Shown: positions 1 through 9,211 of the stretch, piece by piece
Layout: each line of letters begins with the position of its first letter
How positions within the stretch are numbered: the stretch's first letter is position 1
Source of the DNA: JASMTM01 sp964441735
Lineage (GTDB): Bacteria; Thermotogota; Thermotogae; Petrotogales; Kosmotogaceae
Length of the DNA: 64,000 bases
Assembly: GCA_964441735.1 (NCBI GenBank)
Contig: CAYTVB010000001.1
Coordinates: 1 to 64,000 of the forward strand
Reading direction: 5' to 3'
Made by a program: the position numbers and the translations under genes
The notes under the pieces: model-generated
The model's input: the letters and a program-made list of their open reading frames with translations, nothing else
Told to the model about the DNA's origin: nothing
Database searches by the model: none

Positions 1-1437
1 GTAATCGGACAGGCACATACCGGAACTGGCAAGACAGCTGCGTTTGGAATTCCCCTTATTGAGTCTTTAGATTTTGGTGTTAGTAGTGTACAGGGGCTCA
101 TTTTATGCCCCACAAGGGAGCTTGCAGTCCAGGTTACTGAAGAACTTAAAATGTTATCTTATGGTAGTAAGTTGACTATTACTTCAGTATATGGTGGTTC
201 ATCAATGGAACGCCAGATTAAGGCTTTAAAAGGGGGTACTCAAATTGTTGTTGGTACTCCTGGTAGAATCATGGATCATATGAGAAGGAAAACGTTAATA
301 CTGGAAGATGTTAAAAATGTCGTACTTGATGAAGCTGACAGAATGCTAGATATGGGCTTCCAGGAAGATATCAAATTTATTCTTTCACATATAGAAGAAG
401 AAAGACAAATAGTAATGTTCTCTGCAACAATGCCTCCTCAGATAATTTCATTAGCCAGAGAATTCCAGAATGAACCAAAGATTATTAAAGTTATCGATCG
501 TGAAATGACTGTTGCTGCTATTGAACAATACTATCTGGAGGTAGGAGAATCTAGAAAAGTAGACGCGTTGTCTCGTTTAATTGAATACTATGATCCCAAT
601 CTATCTCTGGTCTTTTGTAATACCAAGAAAAAGGTCGACGAACTGGTCCCTTTACTACAAAAAAGAGGTTTTCTTGCAGATGGGTTGCATGGTGATTTAA
701 CACAATCCATGAGAGATCGGGTTATGAATGCTTTTAGAAGAGGTTCCCTCAGGATTCTTATTGCTACAGACGTTGCAGCAAGAGGTATAGATGTAAACGA
801 CATTGAAGCAGTTTTTAATTATGATGTTCCACAGGATTCTGAATATTATGTACACCGTATTGGTAGAACAGGAAGGGCAGGGAAATCTGGAAAAGCTTTC
901 ACCTTCGCCTATGGCAGATCGGTACACAGACTTAGAAATATTCAGCGATATACCAAAACAAAGATGAAAAGAATTCAGGTGCCTTCCAATAAAGAAATCA
1001 ATATTCGACTTCAAGAAACTTTTTTGAACAATGTTCATGAAGTATTAGAAAAAGGTAATCTTGAGAAGTATAAAGCACTTATCAACAAGCTAGTTGACAG
1101 AGACTATTCGCCTATTGAAATAGCATCTGCTCTGTTAAAAATGACAATGAACGATCATTCAGATGAAGAAATGCATGAAGAAGTCACTTCCTCAGGAGTT
1201 ATGACAAAATTGTTTGTAAATGTTGGAAAGAAGCACAGTGTTAAAGTTGGTGACCTCGTTGGGGCAGTAACAGGAGAAACCGGTCTTCCAGGAAAGGTTC
1301 TTGGAGATATTAAAATGCTTAAAAAACACAGCTACATAGAAGTTGAAAGTAATCAGGTAAATTCAGTTTTGCAGGCTTTAAACAGGTGCAATATAAAAGG
1401 AAATAAAATAACAGCTGAGCTTTCAAGAGCACGATAA
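1..1437 (+). CDS. DEAD-box ATP-dependent RNA helicase, 5' end missing
   Basis: The reading frame is open from base 1, so the start lies left of the window. The visible 478 residues carry the RecA-like helicase core: motif I (AHTGTGKT), Ia (PTRELA), Ib (TPGR), II (DEAD), III (SAT), then the second RecA domain with ARGID and HRIGRTGR. A C-terminal segment of about 80 residues, after a charged linker, resembles the DbpA/CsdA-type RNA-binding domain. This combination is typical of DeaD/CshA cold-shock and ribosome-assembly helicases that unwind short RNA duplexes using ATP. An internal ATG at 151 is not the start, because motifs I and Ia lie before it. The gene is followed by a clear intrinsic terminator. 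The family is certain; the choice between DeaD and CshA is not. Confidence 0.95.
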   Translation, partial: VIGQAHTGTGKTAAFGIPLIESLDFGVSSVQGLILCPTRELAVQVTEELKMLSYGSKLTITSVYGGSSMERQIKALKGGTQIVVGTPGRIMDHMRRKTLILEDVKNVVLDEADRMLDMGFQEDIKFILSHIEEERQIVMFSATMPPQIISLAREFQNEPKIIKVIDREMTVAAIEQYYLEVGESRKVDALSRLIEYYDPNLSLVFCNTKKKVDELVPLLQKRGFLADGLHGDLTQSMRDRVMNAFRRGSLRILIATDVAARGIDVNDIEAVFNYDVPQDSEYYVHRIGRTGRAGKSGKAFTFAYGRSVHRLRNIQRYTKTKMKRIQVPSNKEINIRLQETFLNNVHEVLEKGNLEKYKALINKLVDRDYSPIEIASALLKMTMNDHSDEEMHEEVTSSGVMTKLFVNVGKKHSVKVGDLVGAVTGETGLPGKVLGDIKMLKKHSYIEVESNQVNSVLQALNRCNIKGNKITAELSRAR

Positions 1438-1464
1438 TATATTAAAAAAAATATGACTTCTAAG

Positions 1465-1503
1465 AAAAACGACTTTTACTTTAACGCAGGAAAGTCGTTT
1501 TTA
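1465..1503 (+). terminator. Intrinsic terminator after the RNA helicase
   Basis: Arms AAAACGACTTT and AAAGTCGTTTTT enclose a loop of about 14 bases, and a T run ends the right arm. It lies 28 bases after the helicase stop. Confidence 0.8.
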
Positions 1504-1608
1504 TACTAATATCTAAAGGGTTGCATAGAGCGGTTGATATGCTATGTTATCATAATTTTGAAAATCTTTTATAATTGCTTTTGAAATATAAAGAGGTGAG
1601 AAACACAA

Positions 1609-2364
1609 TTGAATTTTGAGAAATTACATAAAACTATTTATATAAGGAAATCTGTACGAAAATTTAAAAACCAATCTCTAACTGAAGATACATTACCAGC
1701 TATTAAAAGCAATTTTAAAAAATTAACACCTTTAAATTCCTCAATAAAAACTGAAATACGTATTGTTTCAAATGATGAAGTAAAGGGTTTGTTTTTCGTC
1801 AAGGCCCCTCATTATCTTTTATTCTTCTCAGAGAAAAAAACTGGTTATCTTGCCAACACGGGGTTTTTATTGCAGCAGATGGATCTATATTTTTCATCAA
1901 CAGGTTATGGTTCATGCTGGCTTGGTTTGACCAAACCAAAAAAGGACTTTTCGGAAAATTCTAACTTTGAATTTGTTATTACTCTTGCGTTTGGTAACCC
2001 AAATGAAGAACTTCACAGAAAAAGCATTTCAGAGTTCAACAGAAAAACAATCAATGAAAACTGCGAAGGTGATAATCACCAGGATATTATAGAAGCAGCA
2101 AGACTCGCTCCCTCAGCTACCAATAGTCAACCGTGGTTTTTTATTACTGAACAAAGTTCAATTCACTGCTACTGTATTAAGCCCGGACTGCTAAAAAAAC
2201 TGCTATATAAAAAAATGAATCGTATAGATATGGGTATAGCTTTATGTCATCTCTGGTTGGCTGCCCGGCATAAAGTGTATTCTGTAAACTTTTACATTGA
2301 TGATAAAGCAAAACAAAATAAACCTGAAGGTTATTATTACTTCAGATCTTTACGTTTAAAATAA
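1609..2364 (+). CDS. TM1586-like nitroreductase family protein
   Basis: The 251-residue protein reads like the putative TM nitroreductase family (Pfam TM1586_NiRdase), a tandem nitroreductase fold. The N-terminal half carries RKSVRKF, the usual FMN-contacting start of nitroreductases. The second half has EAARLAPSATNSQPWFF, the classic FMN/substrate loop of the superfamily. The reaction is expected to be NAD(P)H-linked flavin reduction of an unknown substrate in the cytoplasm. The start is TTG at 1609, preceded by AGAGGTGAG at a suitable distance; no better start exists. The gene stands alone and nearly touches the convergent pepV stop. The family call is fairly sure; the substrate is unknown. 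Confidence 0.75.
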   Translation: MNFEKLHKTIYIRKSVRKFKNQSLTEDTLPAIKSNFKKLTPLNSSIKTEIRIVSNDEVKGLFFVKAPHYLLFFSEKKTGYLANTGFLLQQMDLYFSSTGYGSCWLGLTKPKKDFSENSNFEFVITLAFGNPNEELHRKSISEFNRKTINENCEGDNHQDIIEAARLAPSATNSQPWFFITEQSSIHCYCIKPGLLKKLLYKKMNRIDMGIALCHLWLAARHKVYSVNFYIDDKAKQNKPEGYYYFRSLRLK

Positions 2365-2367
2365 TAA

Positions 2368-3759
2368 CTACCACTCAGTAAGTATTTTATAGAATAGATT
2401 CGCGTAAATTTTTGTGAGCAGCATTAAATCATCAATGAGAATTCTTTCATCCGGTTTATGCTCTGTTTCTTCTCTTCCAGGAAATAGAGCACCAAAAGCA
2501 ACAGCATTTTTCACCGCTCTGGCATAGGTTCCTCCACCGGTAGTTAAAAGATCGGCTTTATTACCTGTCGTTTTTTCATACACTTCAGTAAGCATCTTTA
2601 CCAGTTCACTATCCGGTGAAACATAATGAGGTTCAAGATGGTGCCCTCCTACAACATCTAATCCTTTTAACGCTTCCTTCAACTGTGATTGAATTCTCGG
2701 TTCATTAAAAAATACTGGATAACGAATATTTATAACTGCCTTAACTAAATTATTTTTCAGTTCTATGGTTCCAAGATTTACCGTTAAGGCGCCTGACATA
2801 TCATCGCTTCCTGCAATTCCCAGACTTTTTCCATTTGTTTCGTAGCCTATCCTTTCACTGAGTTCCTTAATAAAATCTTCCAGCTCTTTGTTGAATAAAT
2901 CTATTTTAGAAAGCATATCAAGTAGTGGTGCTATTGCATTCACTCCCCGTTCAGGAGTAGATCCATGTGCTGAATCTCCTTCAACATTGATAATTAACTC
3001 ATTGCCCTTCTTCTCAAGGTTAACTTTTGAATTATTCTTAGGGCTGTAGGTTTTTAGTAATTCTTCCACTTCTTCATTAACTCCTTCAAGTACTGCTTTT
3101 GCCTGGGCAGGTACCATATTTGAGGCGTTACCACCAGAAAGACCCTTCACATTCACTCCATTTTTATTTTTAATAATCTCTGCGCTTATCTCGTAATTGA
3201 CTATTCCTTTTTCAGCGTAAATCAAAGGAAATGCAGCGTCAGGCGTAACAGCCATTTGTGGCTTCTCTTCATGTTTAAAATACTCGGTTATTCCTCCCCA
3301 ACCACTTTCCTCATTTGTTCCAATAATAATTCTAATTCTATTTCTAGGGTCCAGTCCAAGTTCTTTTACTGCCTTTAATGCATACATAGAAGCAATGGTA
3401 GGTCCTTTATCATCTATTACCCCTCTACCAAATATGTATCCATCTTTTAGCGTTCCATCAAATGGATCAACACTCCAGCCTTCACCTGCCGGTACAACAT
3501 CCAGATGACCAAGGACACCAAACAGTTTTCCTTTGTTACCAAATTGAATATGGCCGGCATAACCATCAACACGGTTTGTATCAAAACCCATTTTTTTCCC
3601 CTGCTCCAGTGTGTAATTCAATGCTCTGTTCACTTCTTTGCCAAAAGGTGCATTCTCCTCTGCTTCTCCTCTTACAGAAGGCATTCTAACCACTTCTTTT
3701 ATTGATTCCAACAATTCTTCATTCATTGCGTTTATAATCCCTTCTAATTCTTTATTCAC
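2368..3759 (-). CDS. pepV: Dipeptidase PepV-like (M20 family metallopeptidase)
   Basis: The 463-residue protein matches M20 dipeptidases of the PepV type, cytoplasmic zinc enzymes that cleave dipeptides and some N-terminal residues. Visible motifs are GHLDVVPAG (metal His85, Asp87), GRGVIDDKGP (bridging Asp near 116), NEESGWGG (catalytic and metal Glu150/151), and GGGTYAR near the C-terminus. The large internal lid domain gives the typical PepV length. The ATG start is preceded by AAAGGAGGGA. It is divergent from the diguanylate cyclase gene and ends only 3 bases from the nitroreductase stop. A carnosinase-like or other M20 specificity cannot be excluded. Confidence 0.85.
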   Translation of the reverse strand: MNKELEGIINAMNEELLESIKEVVRMPSVRGEAEENAPFGKEVNRALNYTLEQGKKMGFDTNRVDGYAGHIQFGNKGKLFGVLGHLDVVPAGEGWSVDPFDGTLKDGYIFGRGVIDDKGPTIASMYALKAVKELGLDPRNRIRIIIGTNEESGWGGITEYFKHEEKPQMAVTPDAAFPLIYAEKGIVNYEISAEIIKNKNGVNVKGLSGGNASNMVPAQAKAVLEGVNEEVEELLKTYSPKNNSKVNLEKKGNELIINVEGDSAHGSTPERGVNAIAPLLDMLSKIDLFNKELEDFIKELSERIGYETNGKSLGIAGSDDMSGALTVNLGTIELKNNLVKAVINIRYPVFFNEPRIQSQLKEALKGLDVVGGHHLEPHYVSPDSELVKMLTEVYEKTTGNKADLLTTGGGTYARAVKNAVAFGALFPGREETEHKPDERILIDDLMLLTKIYANLFYKILTEW

Positions 3760-3980
3760 AGCTATCCCTCCTTTTGTAATTTCTATAATATTATCTCATA
3801 ACATATTGTTGTTTATTAGTTTTACTTTATAACACGCAATTTCTGACAAGAACATATTATAAAGTGTTTAATATTTTTTCAATAAAATTTGTTATAATAC
3901 TATTACTTTGTATTATATTTTAATCAAATGTATTAATCTATAAATTTTTGTGGTATCATAATATCTGGAGGAAGTATGAG

Positions 3981-5693
3981 ATGAGCAAAAAGGGATACCT
4001 CTTTCTAAATATTGTCTTGGGCATAATTTCCATTTTGCTTGCAGTGGGATTGTTGTTAACAACCCAGAATTTGTCTTTTCCAATTGCAATAGTACCTTTA
4101 TTAGCCTTCTTTTTGCTGGCTGATTTTATTCCAATAAGAACAAAAGATTTTTCAGTAATAAGTAATTTTGCAGGTATTATTCCATTGATTATATTCTGGG
4201 ATCCACACCTTGCACCCTTTGCAAGTTTGCTGTTATTTTTTAAGCCCGTTACAGGAGAAAAACTTAAGGTCCAAAGAAAAATATACCGCGTTCTAAATTA
4301 TTTTCTTATGTACGGTCTTGCGGTATATTTTGTTGACTGGACGGGGAATTTTTACATTTCCCTTATTCTTTTCGTACTAATCGCCAGAGTTGTAAGCATT
4401 GTAACTGCAGATATCCTTTATAGTCTTGTGCTTGGCAGAACAAAGCTCAGTAGAGTTGCTGTAATAACAGATCTTATCGAATTTGCCTATTTCATCTTTT
4501 TAGCAGTATATGGCGGAATGATGTGGAATCTTTATGAACTGGGTAGAAATTTAGACACATCTTTGGTCTTTCTTCTTTTCCCCGCCACAACCCTTGGTTT
4601 ATGGGGATTTGTTCAGTTTATCAATCTTTCAAATGAAAAAGAAGATACCTTGAAAAGGATAGGTTCTCTAAGGACTAAACTTTCAAAAACACTTGAAATG
4701 ATTTCTCTGGTTAGATCCGATACGAATTTCCAGAGTGTTTTAAATCAAATATCATCAATTGTCCATAATTCAATAGGCTATAAATACGTTCTGATAAATC
4801 TACTGGATAGAGAAACAAACAAGGTTGAAAGGGTTGCTCAGGCTGGTCTTGAACCTGAAGAATTTGAAAAGCTTAAAGATAGGTCTCCCGAAATAGATGA
4901 TATAAAGCAGTTATTTGATGAAAACTTCAGAGTTAGCAGATCATTTTTCATACCTGAGGGCTCAAAAGAACTTGACACCACATATACTTATCAGGGAGAC
5001 TACGACGAGCTCATTGCCGGTCAGGGTGAATGGCGTCCCAACGATGTGCTTATTATTCCAATTGTTAATCAATCAGATACCATAGGATATATCTCGGTAG
5101 ATGCACCTTATGATGGCCGTAGACCACGTTATGAAGATATTGAGATATTAGAGATCGTTGCAGACATTGTACTTCGTGTATTGGAAGAAGGACAAAAATA
5201 TCGGAGATTGGTTATGGCAAGCAAGATTGATTCTGCTACCGGGTTATACAACCATACAGAATTCTTTATTATCCTTGAAAAACTGCTTGAGACTTCGGAA
5301 GACCAATTTTCACTTGTTATGATGGATCTGGACAACTTCAAATTATTGAACGATTCTTATGGGCATATTGTTGGGGATAAGATAATTGAGCAGGTCGCAA
5401 ATGTCATCAAGAAAAACCTCCGAAAAATAGATATTGGAGCACGCTATGGAGGCGATGAATTCTGCATCATTGCTGTGGGTTCCAATAAAGGCGAAGCCAT
5501 AAAGGTTGCTTCAAGGATAGCTGAAAAAATTAAATATGTTGAAGTAGATGGCATTAAGACCGAGATTTCATGTAGTATCGGAATATCCTCATATCCGGCA
5601 GACGGTAAGAATTCAACGGAACTTGTAGAGAAGGCTGACAAAGCTTTATATACTGCGAAACAAACCGGTAAAGATAGAATTTACGCTATTTAG
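3981..5693 (+). CDS. Membrane GAF-GGDEF diguanylate cyclase
   Basis: The first ~220 residues are five to seven hydrophobic helices, followed by a GAF-like sensory domain (about 245-390) and a C-terminal GGDEF domain (about 410-570). GGDEF is intact at residues 490-494, so synthesis of c-di-GMP from two GTP is expected at the inner membrane. An RKID sequence at 481-484 lies exactly five residues before it and fits the RxxD inhibitory site, implying product feedback. The ATG at 3981 is chosen because CTGGAGGAAG lies 8-15 bases before it; a longer TTG reading at 3948 has no ribosome site. The 3' end overlaps the convergent HD-GYP gene by 8 bases. The signal sensed is unknown. Confidence 0.88.
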   Translation: MSKKGYLFLNIVLGIISILLAVGLLLTTQNLSFPIAIVPLLAFFLLADFIPIRTKDFSVISNFAGIIPLIIFWDPHLAPFASLLLFFKPVTGEKLKVQRKIYRVLNYFLMYGLAVYFVDWTGNFYISLILFVLIARVVSIVTADILYSLVLGRTKLSRVAVITDLIEFAYFIFLAVYGGMMWNLYELGRNLDTSLVFLLFPATTLGLWGFVQFINLSNEKEDTLKRIGSLRTKLSKTLEMISLVRSDTNFQSVLNQISSIVHNSIGYKYVLINLLDRETNKVERVAQAGLEPEEFEKLKDRSPEIDDIKQLFDENFRVSRSFFIPEGSKELDTTYTYQGDYDELIAGQGEWRPNDVLIIPIVNQSDTIGYISVDAPYDGRRPRYEDIEILEIVADIVLRVLEEGQKYRRLVMASKIDSATGLYNHTEFFIILEKLLETSEDQFSLVMMDLDNFKLLNDSYGHIVGDKIIEQVANVIKKNLRKIDIGARYGGDEFCIIAVGSNKGEAIKVASRIAEKIKYVEVDGIKTEISCSIGISSYPADGKNSTELVEKADKALYTAKQTGKDRIYAI

Positions 5694-7110
5694 ACGTTAC
5701 CAATACTTCCTCAAATGCTTCTACTACCTCTGGATCAAATTTCGTACCTTCATCTTTTTTGATTTTATCCAGTGCATATTTCATGCTGAGACCTTCTCCA
5801 CAGGGTTCGGGTAACACATAGCCCATGTAGCTGGAAACAAGAGAAACAATCTTCGATCTTAAAGATAGCTTTTCCCCTTTTAGACCATCAGGAAAACCTT
5901 TTCCATCAAAACGTTCATGATGATGTCTAACGATATCACACACCAGTTCAAAATCACCTATTCTTTTAAACATCTCTTCACCGGTGATGGGATGTTTACG
6001 ATAGAATTCCTCATTGTCATATCTTTTTTTATACTCATAATCAGTTACAAAGACCGTTCCCAGATCTACTGCAAGCAATCCAAGCTCTATAGCTTCTAAC
6101 TCTTCTTTAGAAGTGATCCCCAGTTTTTGAGCGGTTAACAACGCCAGTTCGGTATAATATTCGATATCCATCTCATAGTCAAAAAACCTTTTGTAAACAC
6201 TTGTTGAAAACTCTTGCATCAACCTCCTAAGCTTTAGATAACTCTTTTCTTTGATAGTAGAAAGTTCTATATTTAATTTTTCGATATCTTTCTTCAAAGA
6301 ACGAATGGTATCTTCATTTTTACTTTTCTGATAGCGCAAATCATCCAAAAATCTATTGAGCGATTCTATATCCTCTATATTGCTTGAAAAACTCTCTCTA
6401 TGGCTTTTAACCATTCCAATGCCTTTTATTATTTCTTCCAATACCATTGAAGTTCTATCTATAAAACTCTCAAAATACCATAATAAAATTGTTGCAGTTA
6501 GTGCACCAATAAAAACAATCCAGAAAAACAGAGGAGGGATAATATATCCTATACCCAGGGTTAAATCGTTAGTTAGTTTATATTTAAAGTAATATGTAAG
6601 TCTGTTTTTTGTAAAATCTAGAGCACGTGGTTCTACTGCAATTCTTCCTTTTATTGATGTGTTAAGAATATTTCCATTTGAATCTGCCAGATACCATATA
6701 ATATCGTCAGTGACTGAAAAAATATGTGTAATCATTCTTAGAGGAACCTCAACCAAAACCTTTCCGTTTTCCGTATTAACGATTTTTTTGAAGCTGTTTT
6801 CATTGATAAATAATCCTTCACCAAATGCCAGCTCTTCTCCAGCAAAGACTTTTTCCATTAGAATCCCTTTAACGGTATTATTTTCTACTGGATTGGTGAT
6901 AACTCTGCTATTATGAAGGTTATCAAATGCATTGTTAAGCGTTATAACAAACTCTTCTTTGTAACGCATTGTATGTGTTTGTGAAAAACTCATAAATGTA
7001 AAAACCATAGCAATTAGAAAGCCTACAATGCACAATGTAATGATTATTCGTATAACTATTTTTGTTTTGTTTAACCTGTTAAGACCTCTTTTTAAGCTTA
7101 GTCTTCCCAA
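5686..7110 (-). CDS. Membrane HD-GYP-like protein with degenerate metal site
   Basis: Layout: transmembrane helix (about 18-41), an extracytoplasmic sensor region (45-185), a second helix (about 186-211), a coiled-coil linker (220-300) and an HD-GYP domain (310-470). HHHERFDGKGFPDGL (396-410) and HP at 373-374 are good HD-GYP motifs. The HD pair, however, reads Val348-Asp349, the following Lys is Thr, and the usual late Asp (VAD) is Ser. Two metal ligands are therefore missing and phosphodiesterase activity is doubtful; it may bind c-di-GMP or act as a scaffold. The start is TTG at 7110, inside the preceding gene, with GGAGG ten bases upstream. It is the third gene of an operon with two periplasmic-binding-like proteins, which could supply ligand sensing. 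Confidence 0.82.
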   Translation of the reverse strand: MGRLSLKRGLNRLNKTKIVIRIIITLCIVGFLIAMVFTFMSFSQTHTMRYKEEFVITLNNAFDNLHNSRVITNPVENNTVKGILMEKVFAGEELAFGEGLFINENSFKKIVNTENGKVLVEVPLRMITHIFSVTDDIIWYLADSNGNILNTSIKGRIAVEPRALDFTKNRLTYYFKYKLTNDLTLGIGYIIPPLFFWIVFIGALTATILLWYFESFIDRTSMVLEEIIKGIGMVKSHRESFSSNIEDIESLNRFLDDLRYQKSKNEDTIRSLKKDIEKLNIELSTIKEKSYLKLRRLMQEFSTSVYKRFFDYEMDIEYYTELALLTAQKLGITSKEELEAIELGLLAVDLGTVFVTDYEYKKRYDNEEFYRKHPITGEEMFKRIGDFELVCDIVRHHHERFDGKGFPDGLKGEKLSLRSKIVSLVSSYMGYVLPEPCGEGLSMKYALDKIKKDEGTKFDPEVVEAFEEVLVTSK

Positions 7111-8105
7111 ATTCCCGTATCCTCCAATTTAATAATTTGATAATCTCTGTTGGAGAAAAATGATTCTGTTATACCAAATTCTCCATCATAGCCATCAAAA
7201 TAGGTGTTTTTAACTTCATTGAATGCCTTCTGTAAGTCATATCTATAATGCGACAGTATATAGTTAGCTACAATTAGGGCATTATAGGTACCAACAAAGT
7301 TTACAGATTTAGGCTTTTCTTCAGGCATCCGGGCAATCGGTACGAAAAACTTCAAATCTTTAATGTTTTCTCTATCAAATAATCTCAGATCGTTGTTAAA
7401 TGCGTACTCTGTTGCATAAAAATTACCCTCATAACCTTCTTTGCGAAGCATCGACATCAGAATTCCCGTCGATAAGGCATCGCTGAAGGAAATAATCCCA
7501 TCACAATCTTTCATCTCTTCATTTAATTCAATTTCATTTCTGTTTGAAATCTTCTGGATTCCTGCAATTTTTCCATTGTACTCAAGTCTGAAGTGATCAA
7601 GAATTTCTGTGGAAAAGGTTTCATTTATTTCATCGACGAGAATGTAAACCTTCCAGATGTTATCCCTTTCAACGGTTCTTGCCAGTCTGTTTGCTCTTAA
7701 GCTATTAGGTAAATTCATGGTTAAAAACCTTCCATTAAAACCTACAATAGATCCGGATGTTACTGTTGGAGAAATGACAAAAATATTCTTATTATCTCTC
7801 ATATATGGAATTAACTGATTTGCATCCTCACTGGTTCTGGGTCCAATAATCAAAATGGGCCTTTTTATAACCAGCGTTTCCATTACACTTTCAATAAAAC
7901 CTCTTTCGTAATAATATACAGGTACATTTATACTAAAAGAGGTTCTTTCAGCATATGTATTAAGTGCTTTTTCCATCTCCTTGTTGCCATCACTAATTAT
8001 TATCATATTGGGGGCATTCAGAAAAAACACAACTGAAATAACTGAAAACAGAAGTATTGATACAAGTATTGTTATAAATAGAGTCTTATTACTAAAAAAT
8101 TTCAT
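7098..8105 (-). CDS. Membrane-anchored type 1 periplasmic-binding-like protein
   Basis: A short N-terminus with one strong hydrophobic helix (about 8-29) and no lipobox is followed by about 300 residues resembling the Peripla_BP_6 / receptor-family ligand-binding fold. The fold is suggested by the alternating strand pattern, the PILIIGPRTSEDA segment and the FVGTYNALIVANYIL helix. It is likely anchored in the inner membrane with the binding domain outside. It starts one base after the upstream paralogue stops and overlaps the HD-GYP gene by 13 bases, so the three are co-transcribed. No ABC permease or ATPase lies nearby, which favours a sensory over an uptake role. The ligand is unknown, and the fold call rests on pattern recognition only. 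Confidence 0.65.
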   Translation of the reverse strand: MKFFSNKTLFITILVSILLFSVISVVFFLNAPNMIIISDGNKEMEKALNTYAERTSFSINVPVYYYERGFIESVMETLVIKRPILIIGPRTSEDANQLIPYMRDNKNIFVISPTVTSGSIVGFNGRFLTMNLPNSLRANRLARTVERDNIWKVYILVDEINETFSTEILDHFRLEYNGKIAGIQKISNRNEIELNEEMKDCDGIISFSDALSTGILMSMLRKEGYEGNFYATEYAFNNDLRLFDRENIKDLKFFVPIARMPEEKPKSVNFVGTYNALIVANYILSHYRYDLQKAFNEVKNTYFDGYDGEFGITESFFSNRDYQIIKLEDTGIWED

Positions 8106-8106
8106 T

Positions 8107-9093
8107 TCAATCGCCTACAGGTTCCGGATTGAAGAAACGAACGCTTTTATTTGAAGAACCATCTTCTTTAAAACTAATAATTCCAGCATAACCTTCAAAG
8201 GAATATTTTTCAGGGGAAGAGAAAAAATCTTCAGGTCGTATATTCTCCCTGTACAGTTCTTCTATCACTTTGAACGCTTCATATCCTCCTATATAATTTG
8301 GATCCATTTCTTCCACTGAAACGCCTGGTGAGACAGCTATTCCAACTTTTACTTTGCTAACATACTGACCGCCGAAATCAAAAAAGTCCGTCCCAACAGA
8401 ATAATCCACAGCGTAATATTTCAGACCCGTCATATGCTTTTCAAGCCTTTTCAAAATCACACCGGTTTTTTTGGGATTCATAATAAGAAGAGCTGCATCT
8501 GCCTCTACAGCCTTTTCAAGAGGGATTTCTACGTTAAAAGGATCCTCCACAGCTATAACCTCAATAACCTCTCCTATAAATTTTTCGATAAAAAGTTCCG
8601 CAAAGTAGTTATTGTAAAGCCTGTTAACCGTTCCTTTGAAAATTAATATCTTTTTCATACCGTCTTTAGCAGTTTCTTCAGTAAATGCTTTAACAATAAG
8701 ATCATCAGAAACACCCAGCGTGCAGAAATGATTACTTTTCCCGATAACTTTAGGTGAAGTCACCGCAGATGCTATTGCATACAGGTCATACCTTTCAAGT
8801 AACGGAATCAGAGATAAAGCATGTGAACTTGTTTTTGGTCCAACAATTATCTTTACCCCGTTGTCAACAAATTCCTTTAACGATTCTTCAAAATTCTTTT
8901 CGTTTATTGTTTGGGAAACGATTTTTATATCTGAATTTGTATTACTTTTGGCATCTTCAACACCTTGAATGGTTCTCGAACCAACTTCGTGTAAAACACC
9001 TATTACTGGATGTCTGAAGCCCATGAAAATTAAGAAAAATGAAATAACGATAGTTACTACAAAAAGACTGATTATTAATTTTCTTTTGAGCAT
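8107..9093 (-). CDS. Membrane-anchored type 1 periplasmic-binding-like protein
   Basis: First gene of the three-gene signalling operon. An N-terminal helix (about 6-25) anchors a 300-residue domain that resembles branched-chain amino acid or receptor-type binding proteins. HPVIGVLHEVG begins the first strand, IIVGPKTSSHALSLIPLLE is the typical second-strand/helix unit, and NYIGGYEAFKVIEELY is the late helix. It is a diverged paralogue of the next gene. With the HD-GYP protein it may form a ligand-responsive membrane complex; this is inference from gene order. An ordinary solute-binding role is the alternative, but no transporter genes are linked. Confidence 0.65.
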   Translation of the reverse strand: MLKRKLIISLFVVTIVISFFLIFMGFRHPVIGVLHEVGSRTIQGVEDAKSNTNSDIKIVSQTINEKNFEESLKEFVDNGVKIIVGPKTSSHALSLIPLLERYDLYAIASAVTSPKVIGKSNHFCTLGVSDDLIVKAFTEETAKDGMKKILIFKGTVNRLYNNYFAELFIEKFIGEVIEVIAVEDPFNVEIPLEKAVEADAALLIMNPKKTGVILKRLEKHMTGLKYYAVDYSVGTDFFDFGGQYVSKVKVGIAVSPGVSVEEMDPNYIGGYEAFKVIEELYRENIRPEDFFSSPEKYSFEGYAGIISFKEDGSSNKSVRFFNPEPVGD

Positions 9094-9162
9094 TTTATTA
9101 TAATCCTCTTTTCCTGAACATAGTAACTGTATTATATAATAAACTAAATCAAATACTTAAAC

Positions 9163-9192
9163 AAAAAACTGACCAGCACATACTGGTCAGTT
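9163..9192 (-). terminator. Intrinsic terminator after the COG2403 gene
   Basis: On the minus strand AACTGACCAG, a 6-base loop and CTGGTCAGTT are followed by a T run (bases 9168 down to 9163). It lies 20 bases past the stop of the gene that begins at 10543 and separates it from the signalling operon. Confidence 0.85.
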
Positions 9193-9211
9193 GATTGAAT
9201 GATCATTTCAT

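Noticed and set aside
697..1038. Antisense ORF of 113 residues inside the helicase gene
   Set aside because: Shadow of a conserved gene; no ribosome site or family.
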